Shown here in pieces: positions 44,701-56,157 of a DNA stretch of 64,000 nucleotides (positions are counted from its first letter, which is position 1; the number at the start of each line of letters is the position of its first letter). The notes below the pieces were generated by a model, which saw nothing but the letters and a program-made list of their open reading frames with translations, ran no database searches and was not told the origin of the DNA. The position numbers and the translations under genes are program-made. Origin of the DNA: Tricholomella constricta. Taxonomy: Eukaryota; Basidiomycota; Agaricomycetes; Agaricales; Lyophyllaceae. Location: assembly GCA_013368375.1 (NCBI GenBank), contig JAACJP010000040.1, forward strand, positions 1-64,000, given 5' to 3'.

Positions 44701-47660
44701 ATTGAGAAGGTAGGAAATCATGCAATCACTAAGGTTAAATCATTGACCGTCTTACTATCTTTAGATGTACATCATTCCACTTCGTACTTCGGAGCCGCCT
44801 ATCATTCCTAGTGAACGCCTCGAGGAATTCATTCAAGATGTCTTCCACAATTTTGCAGAGTTACATGCTTATCACAGCAAACTTGTTGTGAAATTCCACA
44901 AGATCCAGCGTGAACAGCATCCGGTCATAAGCTCCGTGACAGCACCTCTCTTCGACGCCGCGCTCAATTTCAGGGAAGCATACTTGGAATACATCCCCAA
45001 TTATCCCATTGCAGCATATCGGATAGATGACGAGATGGTCAACAACCCCGCGTTCAAGGCATTTGTCGAGGTATGGCTTTCAATACAGTTCATCTTCAAA
45101 AATCTCATTGTTTGTGTTTAAGTCGTGCGTTCGCCACGCAGATGCACATCGCTTGGACATGAAAAGCTTCATAAATCGTCCCATTCCTCGTTTACTTCGC
45201 TACGAATTACTATTGAAAGGCATACTCGAGGAATCACCACCTGATCACGATGATAGAAAGGCTATCCCAGAAGTCATTGATCAAATCAAGTCGCTTGGGA
45301 AAGAGACCGAACCCGGCGTTTTCTCTGCCAAGCAAAAGGTTGAGTTGTGGAGATACAACTCCGGCCTCGTCTTCAAGCCGGGAGAAGCTATTGTGCGTGG
45401 GGTCCCGTCCCTGATAGAGCTCTCCGTTCATGTGCTGGTTGTTTCTAGGACATGGATCTTCTTGACAAGAACAGATCTTTGATTCATTCAGGAAAGCTGC
45501 TTCGGCAGCCGGAGAGTGGCCTTGAATGGAATGGGTGGAGCGAACTCTTCGTTCTCCTTTTCGATAACTACCGTGAGAATGAAACAATCCTTGTTGCCGC
45601 AATCCGTTGACACAGCACTTGTAGTGGTCATGACCAAACCCAAAGACAAGGACGGAGCCGTCCGGTACAACGTCAATCGAAGGGTAGTTTCGCCTTTCAT
45701 GTCTTTTCTGTGGTCCATCGTCTGAATCACTTCTGTAGCCTATACCTTTGGACCTCCTCTCAGTTGTCACCAGCACTGACCCACCAACACAGAGGAGTGC
45801 AGGCCTGCTTCGTAATCTTCGAGGTGACCGACACGGAGATGGAGCCGGCGTAGTTCCGCCTGGAGCTTCGCCTGAAAGTGCCAACGATTCTCGGTCTGTG
45901 TACCCTTTAACCTTACATCACAATGGGCGGATGGGTGGCCCATACATCCTCTTCGCTGAGTCTGCACAGGCACGCAATGAATGGAGGGAGAAGTTGGAGG
46001 AAGCGCTTGGGCTGCGCCAGGTCGTCCAGGAGTCAAACAAGGCGTTTGAAGTTGAGACGCTCAGTTCTGACACTTTCCTGGTACCATCGATGGCCGCCAA
46101 CGCAAATTCACCTGGATGGAATCAAGATAATGCTTTTACAGGCAAGGTTACCTGTTCTGTGCCTTTCAGTAAGTTTACATTGCGACTATCGAAGCGTTTG
46201 ATACTCATGATCGATCAGCGACTTCAACTCGGCGTGATCTTGTGGCGATTGGCTGCGCTGAGGGTGTATGGATTGGATATCGGCATGATCCACAATGTAA
46301 GGTTTCGAGATACAGAGGAGAAACTCTTTCAACTTTTTCACAGCGATGCGACGGGTTCTTCATTTGAAGCACGTAACACAATGTGCGATGCTGGAAGAAT
46401 TTCATATCTTTCTGGTACTAGCAGACAAGGTAAAATTCCAAAAGGAAATTCCACGACTTTAACCGATCATCGTTTTAGGCCCTTTTTGCATACCACATCG
46501 AAGCTCTTGTCCCATCGCAGCCCAACCACTCCCGCGTTAATTCCAATCTCGAGCCTCAGAAGCTCAACGGAACCAAAGATGTGCATTTCTTCAGCGTGGG
46601 CACTTTGCACGGTCGCACGCTTATCGTTTACATGAAGAAGAAAGGGGTATGTAACCAGAACATCTCTGCACACGTGAATTTCACTGACAACTATTCACTG
46701 CAGCTCGAAAGTATCTTCCGCGTCCTCGAGCCTGTCGGAGACAAGATCAACGAGAAAGTGAAGGCCCCGGTCGGACTTGGCTCTCGTCTGGGATTCCGTT
46801 CGGCCAAGTCAGAGTGGTTCCGTGTATATCGGGACTTCTTCCTGCCTACGGAGTCATTCGACCTCATTTTCTTGAAAGCGCGGATTGTAGTTCTTTGCGC
46901 TAAAGGTTTTGAGATTATGGATTTGAATGAGTAAGTAACTGGTAGCTCTTTCCTTGAAGATTTTTAACAAACCCCTTGTCAATGTCCAGCTTCAATAGCG
47001 TGACAATACCCCTGCTGGATGACCCGCGAATGTCGCTCGCTAAGCGTTGTGAATCATGCCGTCCAATGGGCATGTTCAGATCCAAGGACGACGAGTTCCT
47101 CTTGTGTTATGATGGTAAGCCCCAATAGAGAAACGATATCAAATGATCTAATTTACATTTCATTTCTCCTAGAATTCGGGCTCTACGTCGATAAGCATGG
47201 AGACCCTAGTCGACAAGCAGGCACTGTCGAATGGGAAGGCACTGCTGAACGCGTTGCGTTCCATTCACCCTACGTTCTGATCTTTGATTCTCGCTTTATC
47301 GAAGTCCGCGACATATTGACGGGACGTTTGGTACAAATCATCCCAGGAAACGATGTGCGGTGCATCTGGGATGGGCGGGGTGTGGGCACGAGCATCTCGG
47401 CGACACCAGCGAAAGATATGGGCGAGAACATTGTCCAGGAACCGCAAGTGCATGCCGTTATGAATGTGGTAGAGAAAAATCCCCATGGTGTCCGGTCGAA
47501 GGTCGTTGCACAGAGAGTGGTCGAACTGATACCCACCATCGCTCTATTCACTCCAGGCCCGTTGACATTACCGGTGGACCAACAAGTTAACTATGCTCCT
47601 CAGTCATATTTCTCTCCGACGTCCCCAGAATCGGCGCGACAGTCTGCCGCATGGAGATGA
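41761..47660 (+). CDS. Rho guanine-nucleotide exchange factor with tandem DH domains, copy 2
   Basis: Paralogue of the gene at 20937-26664 with the same order. A long disordered N terminus (LPPTPGGSSATPS, about 41960-43080) is followed by DEP (LLSHMAVQLRDKVPRNNH, RRAALQVARSLQSQL, about 43130-43520), the Cys block CYSPSCGDGAPCYAYVCPR, DH 1 (IIHNLIEKEEQYVQDLD to LDLKHFLSRPAEHLQKYPG, about 43850-44595), DH 2 (IIFELIKGEMAYVKDLE to FINRPIPRLLRYELLLKG, about 44645-45350), PH (SLIHSGKLLRQP, ELFVLLFDN, QARNEWREKLEEA, about 45475-46010) and CNH (VAIGCAEGVWIG to GRLVQIIPGNDVRCIWDG, about 46215-47375). DH 2 of this copy keeps a more standard R-L-x-R-Y-E-L-L-L motif than copy 1. Likely acts on Rho1. Many short introns. 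Confidence 0.9.
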
Positions 47661-48176
47661 CCCAACCACGGACTATAGATTATTTATGCGGATAGTATGC
47701 ACCATTGACATCGTTCTATAACTTCATGGCTCCTTTCGCTTCAATACAAAATGTATGTTATTTCCCTCCCTTTGCAGATGTATGTAGGATTCGTTGGCAG
47801 TGCCAAAGATAATGATTTCACTTCCAAATCACCCAACTTGCGCTTCAAGCGGCTACTCATTGTCCTGAAGCTACCGTCGACTTGTGAGATGAGGCCGCGA
47901 CCAAACCGATGTACGATGTGTTTTTGATTTGGCGATGCATACCTTCGGGGTGTTCGTGCCGTGCCGTGTGGGCACGCCAATGGTGCATTAAATTTGTATA
48001 TTGCAAGGTTGAATGTCCCAGCCCTTGTCCAACAGTTGAACAAGCATGGTGCTCGGTTACACTGACGACAGGTAGAGATCAAATATCTTTGTTTTTAGCA
48101 AACGGCGGTGATACAGCATGACATCAGAACAAGTAATTCTAGCGTACGACTTCAAAAAGGACGTCAAGGCAAACTT
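47661..48176. other. Convergent intergenic region
   Basis: About 515 bp between the stop of Rho GEF 2 and the stop of the next minus-strand gene. A minus-strand frame at 47741-48082 containing MSSRLKRKLGDLEVK looks faintly protein-like but has no supporting context. Confidence 0.5.
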
Positions 48177-50071
48177 CTAGGGTTCTTTGGACGCCGCCAA
48201 AAGAATTTTCTCGATCTCATTGTCCAATGTTACCGCATCCCATTCATTGACGGAGCCAATTTTGGGAAGGAGTAATATGCTAAAAACATATATTTTAGCA
48301 GGAGTCCAAAGCAGGATATTTGCGAACTGCACCTGTCATCGAGAAAAGACAATCCACGACTTCCAGCCTTTTCCCATGACTCCATTGACTCCCCTTTACA
48401 ACCTACCAAACTACTTTGGGCTTTGCGAGCTTGGACGAGGGCCCGGCTCCAATTACTGACAGGTCTTGTTTTCTGAATAAGTATCATTAAGGTAAACCTC
48501 AGCTTCACCATGAACTGTGGACACATACTCCTCGACTCGACCAATCTAATGTTGCCTTCCCAATTTGCGCCGAATTGTGCTCGGAGACCTTCACACAAGT
48601 AGCAATCAGAATTTACATAATGAGAAAAATAAAAATGCAAAAGTACATCACCAGCTTCCCCCCGCTGATGAGATTGAGCCTCGACTGCGGCCAGAGTCCC
48701 AATGTATCCTTCAAGTAAAATAGAAAATAAGTGGTCTGAAACTACCAAAGATGATAAGTCATGACTGTAATATGATAAGGGAGGATAAGAGGCACACCTT
48801 TCTGCATTCCAGACAGAAATGGAAGGCGTGAATTATTGGATACAAAGAAGGTATCGGTGCGAGTGAAGTGAGAACCATCGTAACGGAAGAAATCAAACAG
48901 TTGTAAATCGGTTAAGACAGCATAAACAGGAGGTTGGGGTTTAAACTCTTTGTCACGGTTAATCTTGAATGCGGCTGCTCTTTTCAGCCTTAAAGTTCTT
49001 ATGAGAGAAAGGTTGGAACTCACAAACCAGCTCAAGTAGTACCTGGGCGACATGGTCCCCCTTACTTTTAAGCGCAAGTTTCATCTCGACAACCAGCAGG
49101 ATGATGCCTTCGATCATATACACTTCATGCTCCACTTGACCTCCAGAGGTTTCAGGCGTCTCAGGCATAGAAGACTCGGGCCTGTCAACGAGGCGACCTT
49201 TGAATAGGGAGCAAATAGGAACGTGCCACTGTATGAAATAATTAGATCTCTCCCTGCCAATAAGTAATAAATATACATACGGCGTCCATGAGCCGCACTC
49301 GTGCTGCTTCTCTATTATGAGCATCTACCTCTTGATAGACATCCAGCCATTTGGCAGATGCCTTCATAACTTCCCGGTGGAATGACGGAGGAAGCGAAGC
49401 AACAGGGTAAGAGAAAAGCTCCAGTTGATTAGCACCTTTCGAAGCCTCCAGTTTGAATTTAACCGCAATGTCCTGCCAGGTGGCACTGGCAAATGAGGGG
49501 CGCTCAGTCTCGTGCTTTACGAGGTCTCGAACGGTGAGACCAGAATCGTGAATCAGTTTCAAGATGACGGCAGCTGCCAGATCCTGACCCTGTCGTCGAA
49601 GTTCGGCCGGGACATCTCCAAGAGTGAAATCACTAAGATCTGGAGTAGGCGGTAGCTTCCTCTTAGGAGACATCTCGATGAACGTTAGGACGTTCGCGTT
49701 AACTTCAATGGACAGACTGGCAACATTCTCACGCCACCTGTCTGAAACAGTATTCACAATTACACCTACATAATAATAGTGAGGCCATCCGGGAAACGAG
49801 ATGCAAGTATCTGCGAGACAATGAACACAGCATAGTAGGTTTCCAAAGTCATGTCTGCTTCGTAAGAGGTGCCATACAACAGGGGAAGCTCGGATCTCGA
49901 ACACTGATACGAGCTAGATGACGACGCCGCCGATGAAGAGGAATAAAAGGCGCTGCGTGAGGTCATAAACGAAAGTGGTGAGGGCGTGGGCGAACGCAGC
50001 GAAGCCATCGATTGGATTTGAGGGTGATTCAAGTTTAAACTGAACACTGTAGACAGAACCAAGACGAGCAT
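48177..50071 (-). CDS. Agaricomycete-specific protein, possible PD-(D/E)XK nuclease-like fold
   Basis: Multi-exon gene starting MLVLVLSTVFSLN and ending DAVTLDNEIEKILLAASKEP. Blocks in order: SELPLLYGTSYEADMTLE; MSPKRKLPPTPDLSDF; SFHREVMKASAKWLDVYQEV; PICSLFKGRLVDRPESS; EHEVYMIEGIILLVVEMKLAL; VAQVLLELV; YAVLTDLQLFDFFRYDG; HLFSILLEGYIGTL. I recall this architecture from expanded families of uncharacterised Agaricomycete proteins. The E-H-E-V ... V-V-E-M-K arrangement followed by the YAVLTD strand resembles a (D/E)-x-K restriction-endonuclease-like core, but that is inference. No signal peptide is certain; the N-terminal MLVLVLSTVFSL is hydrophobic but short. It diverges from the zinc-finger gene. 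Confidence 0.7.
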
Positions 50072-50366
50072 TGACGTTCTAGTGGTTGAATGCCGCTCGA
50101 GCCCATGCTTTTGATTGGTGGTCGGTCCAGACGACTATTTGAGCCAACAAAAGGTGAAATCGTAAGTGCCGGGAGCATGGATGCCTAAAGTTGAAGCTTG
50201 AGCGTGAGGGCCTGGGGAGTCCAATCAGGTAGGAATCGTTGGATGAATTTCTAGTTGACAAAAGAAGCGCGTTTCACCGAAGACGTCACGCCTGACCAAA
50301 GCTTGTGATGGCTGAGATGGGCCTGCAAGCAGCCGCAGGGCGTTAATGCTCCTCGAACGCTCCATC

Positions 50367-51544
50367 ATGTCCTCTAACTTTAAACGCCATCGAGCGCCAT
50401 CCCATACCTCTTCTTCTTCGTCGACGTCCACTGTTGAGGCTCAGCACCCTAGTAAAGCCTCTCGCACAGTCTCCGGACAATCAGGGGAAGATGCCACTCG
50501 GCATCCGCTTCTGTGCACTCTACCTCCCACATGCAATCATCGGCCAACACCACTGGCTAGTACCCGAGATCTCGAGACGCACTATGCCACGTACCATGCT
50601 CATGTATGTGAGCAAGGCGGATGTGGCGCTGTGTTCCCAGATGCACGGCTGTTAGAGCTGGTGAGTGCTCGGATCTGTCCTTACATCTGCTCAGACGGAT
50701 GATCGTGTGCAATGTCTGCATCCTAGCATCAAACAGAATGTCACGATCCGTTGGCTGCTGTCAAGAAAGACAGAGGGGAAAAGATCGTGTGTATCCATCC
50801 ATGAAAACAGATGTGGCTCGTTCTATTCTGATATCGTATTTCTACCGCTGCCAGTTTGCATGCCACCTTCCCTCTTGCGCGCGGCTTTTCTCCACACCGA
50901 AGACACGGCGACTGCACTTGATTCAGGCGCATGGATACCCTAAGGAATATTTCTTCGCGGTCACGAATAAAGGCGTTGGAGGCCTATTGAAGCGATGGGG
51001 CGAGGGTGCCAGCATGATTCGCGGAGAGTGGAAAGCCAGGGAATCGAAAGAAGATGACGAGGACGACGACGAGGATACCCCAGGACAGGCCGCGCATGAT
51101 GTGGATTCCGAACTCGCCACACCGACAGGACCACATCCGAGGGGGCCTGTCGACCGCGCAAAGGAAGGGGATGATTCAAATATGGATGAAAGCCTTGATG
51201 GGCTTGCGGATACTATGGAATCGCTGACGCTTGTACCGCCGTCGATTCGGTTCGGACGCGGGGGAAGGAAGGGCGGATTTCTGCATAACTCGCAGCGAGG
51301 AGTCGGGGACGTAGATCGAGGCCACGATCATGGTCCAGGTGGCCAGAGGGGTAGGGGAAGGGGGGGAAGAGGTCGAGGAAGAGGCGGTTTCCTCTCGCAG
51401 TCGGGCATGGATATCGATAATCCCCAGGTGCCTCAAGTTGCACAACCTCAATATCCACTGGGGCGTGCCGGAAGAGGTCGCGCCGGGATCCTTCATGCAC
51501 CATCGAGAGGGAGAGGTTTTTTCAAAGGCAATGGACCAAAGTAG
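50367..51544 (+). CDS. C2H2 zinc-finger protein, ZNF511-like, 347 aa
   Basis: Exons 50367-50660, 50727-50786 and 50855-51544 join in frame to 347 residues. Three finger-like units appear: CTLPPTC with H-x4-H (a loose finger), CEQGGCGAVFPDARLLELH continuing across the first intron to QTECH (C-x4-C-x12-H-x4-H), and CHLPSCARLFSTPKTRRLH to H (C-x4-C-x12-H-x4-H). This spacing and order resemble ZNF511. QAHGYPKEYFFAVTNKGVGG follows, then an acidic DDEDDDED tract and an RG/RGG-rich C terminus (RGRGRGGRGRGRGGF) typical of RNA binding. The metazoan homologue has no firm function, so none is given. An in-frame ATG at 50346 would add seven residues. Confidence 0.75.
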
Positions 51545-51681
51545 AGGTAGCGTTAGAAATAGCAATGTAAGTATGATGTCAGTCGGACCTCGATATACAG
51601 GGGTCAATCAATATGTACGACTAGATGTTGTCACCTTGCAACTTGCAAGTACTCCATCATAGGACCTATGATCAAAAATAT

Positions 51682-51764
51682 GGACACACCCGGAATTGAA
51701 CCGGGGACCGCCCGCAGTCAGCTTTATGCTAAGCGGGCGTGATAACCAACTACACCATGTGCCC
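51682..51764 (-). tRNA. tRNA-Ala(AGC), intron-containing
   Basis: 83-nt cloverleaf on the minus strand: acceptor GGGCACA with TGTGTCC, anticodon stem CCCGC with GCGGG, loop TTAGCA plus T with anticodon AGC, and T arm CCGG-TTCAATT-CCGG. The intron is about 10 nt (TAAAGCTGAC) just 3' of the anticodon. A TTTTT terminator follows. Confidence 0.93.
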
Positions 51765-52017
51765 ATGTAGAAGTGCCTGTACCAGTAGATCACATTTATA
51801 ACGAACCTTTGACTTCAGGCTCGAGCTTGACCCGAAGGCTCGCGTAGCGCCCGGGATTCCAAAAATTGTTCATGGAGAGCGTAAAGCTTGCTACTCAGCG
51901 GTCGTAAAGTTATGAGGACCAAGGAGTCAGGAAAGGCGGCGAAGGCGGAGTGGTTATATCTCAAGAGTACTTAGATCCATGAGTACATAAATGTTCTCCA
52001 AGCTTATATGCTTACAG

Positions 52018-53951
52018 TCAATCGCTCTCCATTTCACCCTCCTCCTCTTCCTCCTCTTCCTCCTCTTCCTCCTCTTCCTCCTCTTCCTCCTCCTCATCCT
52101 CCTCTTCCTCCTCCTCTTCCTCCTCTTCCTCCTCCTCTTCCTCCTCTTCCTCCTCCTCATCTTCCCCTTCACTCGGCCATTCACCTTCACCGTCGCTCTC
52201 CCCACCCTCCTCCTCCTCCTCCCGATGTTTCCTCTTCAGCCCAGCCTGCTCCCCGCCCACACCCGCGCCGCCCTCCGCCTCCCCATCCGCAAGCGCCACA
52301 CACGTCAGTCTGGTGCCCTTGGTATCATACTCCGCCACAGGCGGGATCTCCACCTTCCCCTCCCCCGCCTGCCCAAGCGCAGGCACCATCGCCACATCAT
52401 ACACATGGATCTTGCCGTCCGACGAGACAGTGCACACCACCGTCGTCGACGTGCGCCCCTGCCCCTGCCCCTGCGCCGGCGTGGCGGACGGCGGCAGCGC
52501 CACCGCGAGCGTCTGCACTGCTTTTACCCTGTAACGCGAAAGCGAAAGCGAAAGACAAGGAAGATCAGTTGGGGTTCCTATAGCAGAGAGATAGAGAGAG
52601 AGCGTGGCGTACCGGTTAGCGTGCCCCGTCATGAGCGCGATGATTTTGGGGGGTGTTTCTGGGTCTGTGGAGAGGTCGTACACGGAGAGGTGCGTGTCCT
52701 CTGCTGCGGCGAGGAGCAGCTCGCCGTCCCCAGTGGTGCGCTTGCAGAAACGCACGTCGTGCAGCCGCGAGGGGTGTTTTATTGTATGGAGAAGGTCCAT
52801 ATGCTATTTGACGATGTGTAAGCGAGACGCAGAGGGGAAGGAGGAGGAGGGGGGGCACTTACAGTAGTGTAGACATCTATCGTCGCGCCGGCCTGCACAG
52901 CAAACATTTCACCGTCCGTCGACCACCGCACTATTTCTCCCTCTAGAAACAAATGACCAGCACAATCGGTCAACCTGACAGCGGAAATGTGCAAAGGAAG
53001 TATGCACCTTTTCCGAGCTTCGTGCTCGCACATCCCTTCCCGCGCATGAGATCCCACATGCGCAGCGTCTTATCGCGGCCGACGCTGAGCGCGACCTTGC
53101 CGGAGGGGTGCACGGCGACGGCGTTGACGCGGCCCTTGTGGCCCTTGAGCGCGCGCAGGACGCTCCAGTCGCGTGCGCGGAAGAGGCACAGCGAGCCGTC
53201 TTCCGACGCGGAGAGGAGGTGCGAGCGCGAGGGGAAGGTGAGGTGCGTTATCGAGCCTGGTTGCAGAGGAGGTTGGTTAGAGGAGAGGAAGAGGGCTGGG
53301 GGAAGCGTGGTAGTGCAACGTACCCTCGTGGTGCATGAGTCCGCCGATCTCCTTCCGCCGGCGCAGGTCCCAGACTTTGACGATCTCGTCCGCGCTACCC
53401 GTCGCGAGCCACTTGCCGCCCTCGGGCGACGCTGCTACTGCTTTGATGCAGGACACGTGCGCGGGGAAGATGAACATGGGCTTCAGGGCGATTGTGTACG
53501 GCAGTGGGCTCGGCGTGTCTGCGGTTGCGAGGGTCCCTTCGAGCCCGTATAGTAGCTTCTCATACGACCCGGCGATGATCTTGAACGACGTCGGCAGGCT
53601 TATAGGCTTGGGCTTTGGCTTGGGTTTTGGTTTTGGTTGCGCTTTGGATGCGGCCTCGTTAGTTTTTGTATTTTCGTCATCGTCGTCTCCTCCACCATCC
53701 TCATCCTCATCCTCGTCCTCCTGTGTTTGCTTCGCCTTTCCCTTTCCCTTCTTCTCCTGTATCACCCTTTTCGCAGCACCGCTACGACTCGTCGTAGGCC
53801 TCCCATCCCCATTTGCGCGCATGCTCAACTTGAGCCCAGTGGCGTCTCGTCGAGGTTTCGCAGACTCGTCCTGTGTTACCCGCGCCTTTTTCGGAAGCGG
53901 CGCAAGCTCGCGCTCCCGGCCTTTGCTTGCATTTTGTTTCGTCCTGGTCAT
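52018..53951 (-). CDS. MAK11: WD40 ribosome-assembly protein, Mak11 / PAK1IP1 type
   Basis: Starts MTRTKQNASKGRERE, followed by a basic, acidic and KPKPKPKPK-rich N terminus of about 130 residues that looks like a nucleolar targeting region. The WD40 repeats then begin: FKIIAGSYEKLLYGLEG, HVSCIKAVAASPEGGKWLATG with DEIVKVWDLRRRKEIG, a repeat across the next intron ending WSVLRALKGHKGRVNAV, KTLRMWDLMRGKGC, VRWSTDGEMFAVQAG, HDVRFCKRTTGDGELLLA and SSDGKIHVYDV. These match Mak11, a 60S pre-ribosome factor related to PAK1IP1. The C terminus is an extreme acidic tail of roughly 45 Glu/Asp residues encoded by a near-pure CTC/TTC microsatellite. Introns are about 60 nt. The start lies 126 bp from the divergent GatA gene. 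Confidence 0.88.
52033..52166. repeat. CCT/CTT-rich trinucleotide tract encoding an acidic tail
   Basis: About 130 bp of nearly uninterrupted CTC, TTC and CAT units on the plus strand translate on the minus strand as a Glu/Asp tail of the Mak11-like protein. The mix of GAG and GAA codons suggests selection on the acidic tail as well as slippage. Confidence 0.92.
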
Positions 53952-54077
53952 GATCGTGTGGTGTGCGATCGCGATCCGGATGTGCAAAAAAGTTGAGAGG
54001 TGTTTGGAGGGCACGACGATGCCAAACACCTGCCTTCCGTTCGGCGCTGTGTGTCGCGTACTTTGTGTGTTGGTTAT
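53952..54077. promoter_or_regulatory. Short bidirectional promoter (MAK11-like / HER2-like)
   Basis: Only 126 bp separate the two divergent start codons. No TATA box is evident. The 5' UTRs must be very short or overlap. The pairing couples cytosolic ribosome assembly and mitochondrial translation, which could mean co-regulation, but that is inference. Confidence 0.5.
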
Positions 54078-56023
54078 ATGCATAATGCCATGCGGACGAC
54101 ACTCCAGCGCGGCCGGCGCATCCCCTCGTTTACGAACAACCACGCGACACTCGACCCGGCTTCGTGCCGCGCACGCATTGCAGCACACAACCCGCACATC
54201 AACGCCTTCGTCCGCACCAGCCCCTCCCCCACCCTGACCGCAGACGCAAATGCGAAGACGCACCCGCTTGCGGGGCGGCCCGTGGCGGTGAAGGACTCTA
54301 TATGCACCAAGGACATGGGTACGGGATGTGCGTCTGCGATGCTCCGAGGTACGTGTCGACATGACGCTCCAATGTGGTTGCTGCTTAACTTTATCCTCGC
54401 CAAGCAGACTTTGCACCGCCGTACGACGCGACGGTGGTGAGCCTCTTGCGGAACGCGGGCGCGGATATTATTGGAAAGACGAATTGTGATGAGTTTGGGA
54501 TGGGGTGCGCCCCTTGACTTGTCATTCAATGCTGCTTACACGATATCACGCAAAGGTCGATGAATATAAACTCGATACACGGGCCCGTGATCAACCCCTT
54601 TTCGACCGCAGCGCATCTACATACACACCAGCCTCCACCTTTACCTTCATCCACGTCGCCGCCACCACACCGGTCCGCAGGCGGCTCCTCGGGCGGCAGC
54701 GCAGCAGCCGTCGCTGCGGGGATGTGCTACGCGTGAGCTTGTCGTACGTTGTCTATGCATACATGATTAACGGGATGGGGACGGCAGCGCGCTGAGCACG
54801 GATACGGGCGGTTCGACGCGCCTCCCAGCGGCGTACTGCGGCGTCGTAGGGCTCAAGCCGTCGTATGGGCTGTTGAGCAGGTGCGTGTATGCGCTTTCGT
54901 CTTTCAATAGGGCGTCTTATACGTGACAAGATGGGGCGTGGTGTCGTTTGCGGACAGTCTGGATTGCGTGGGTGTCATGGCGGGCAGTGTCGCGGATACG
55001 CAGCGGGTGTTTGGTGCGTCGTGGATCTGGAATATGCACTACGGACGACACTCTGAACCCACCGTATAGACGTGCTGAACGTGTACGACGCAAAGGACCC
55101 CACTGCTGCCCTCCCGGAGATGCGTGCGGCAGCAAAAGCAGCGTGTAAGCGACGGATGGACGCTATTGACTGGTCGGGGGGCAGGCTGGACGGGCTGAGG
55201 ATCGGTGTGCCAAGGGTACGTGTGTCACCTGTGTGCAGAAACCCTTTGATGACGGCTGGTAGGAGTACTTTCCCGCGGAAATGAGGGCAGAGATCCTGGC
55301 GTCGTTCCGGCAGACGGTGAGGGCGCTAAAGGAGAGGGGTGCGGTGGTGGTGCCGGTGTCAATGCCGGCGACGGAGTATGCGTTGAGTGCGTATTACGTG
55401 CTGGCGAGCGCGGAGGCGAGTAGCTGTCTTGCGAGGTTTGATGGGATCGAGTATGGTAGGTCGCACGCAGCTGTGAGTCTAATCTTATCTCACGCGTGGC
55501 AGGGCTTCATGTGCGTCCGCCGGCGGGGACGGATCTGGCAACGAGCAGCACGGGGCAACTGTACGCGCATTCGCGATCGGCTGGGTTTGGGGCAGAGGTG
55601 AAGAAGCGGATACTGCTGGGGACGTATGCGTTGAGTGCAGAGTGGGTGGTTGTCTGATTTTGATGAATGCAGGACTGACGAGGCGGGGGTAGTGCATTTG
55701 ACAACTACTTTCTGCAGGCGCAGCGTGTGCGGCAACGCGTGAAGGACGATTTTGAGAGGGTGTTTGAAGTGGTGGATGTGCTGATGCACCCGTCTGCGAT
55801 ACAGACAGCGCCAGGGCTGGAGGGACAGGGGCTGGATTCGTATGTGCAGGACGTGCTGACGGTGCCTGGGTCGCTGGCGGGGGTGGCGGGGCTGAGCGTG
55901 GGAGCGGGGTTAGTGGAGGGATGGCCGGTGGGAGTGAGCGTGGTGGGACAGTGGGGCAACGAGGAAATGATATTTGCGGTGGGCAGGGCAGTAGATCAGG
56001 CGAGGCACGCCACGTGTATGTAA
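54078..56023 (+). CDS. HER2: Glutamyl-tRNA(Gln) amidotransferase subunit A, mitochondrial (GatA/Her2)
   Basis: Amidase-signature protein in several exons. The Ser-cisSer-Lys triad is complete: Lys in [10 protein letters not shown] (about 54270-54302), cis-Ser in [16 protein letters not shown] (about 54675-54727), and nucleophile Ser in [16 protein letters not shown] (about 54797-54843). [19 protein letters not shown] and [21 protein letters not shown] are GatA-specific. The C-terminal part keeps [46 protein letters not shown] and [15 protein letters not shown] [20 protein letters not shown]. GatA subunits of this type convert Glu-tRNA(Gln) to Gln-tRNA(Gln) in mitochondria. The start may be ATG 54078 or 54090. 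The N terminus is Arg-rich, as expected for import. A His/Pro-rich insert ([17 protein letters not shown]) just before the Ser-cisSer loop is unusual. Confidence 0.9.
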
Positions 56024-56157
56024 CCAGATCAATCTCGATCGTGTGATCGTCCAGACGGGTTCAGAATCCACCATTTCTTTTTCCTCTTTCACCAGAGCCT
56101 CGAGGTCAACCCGAGTTCTTCATCGTGCAACACGACGACAAACCCAGTCCCGTCGCT

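Noticed and set aside
47741..48082. Minus-strand ORF with MSSRLKRKLGDLEVK
   Set aside because: It lies between two convergent genes, has no upstream or downstream exons I can join, and no recognised domain; possibly a gene fragment.
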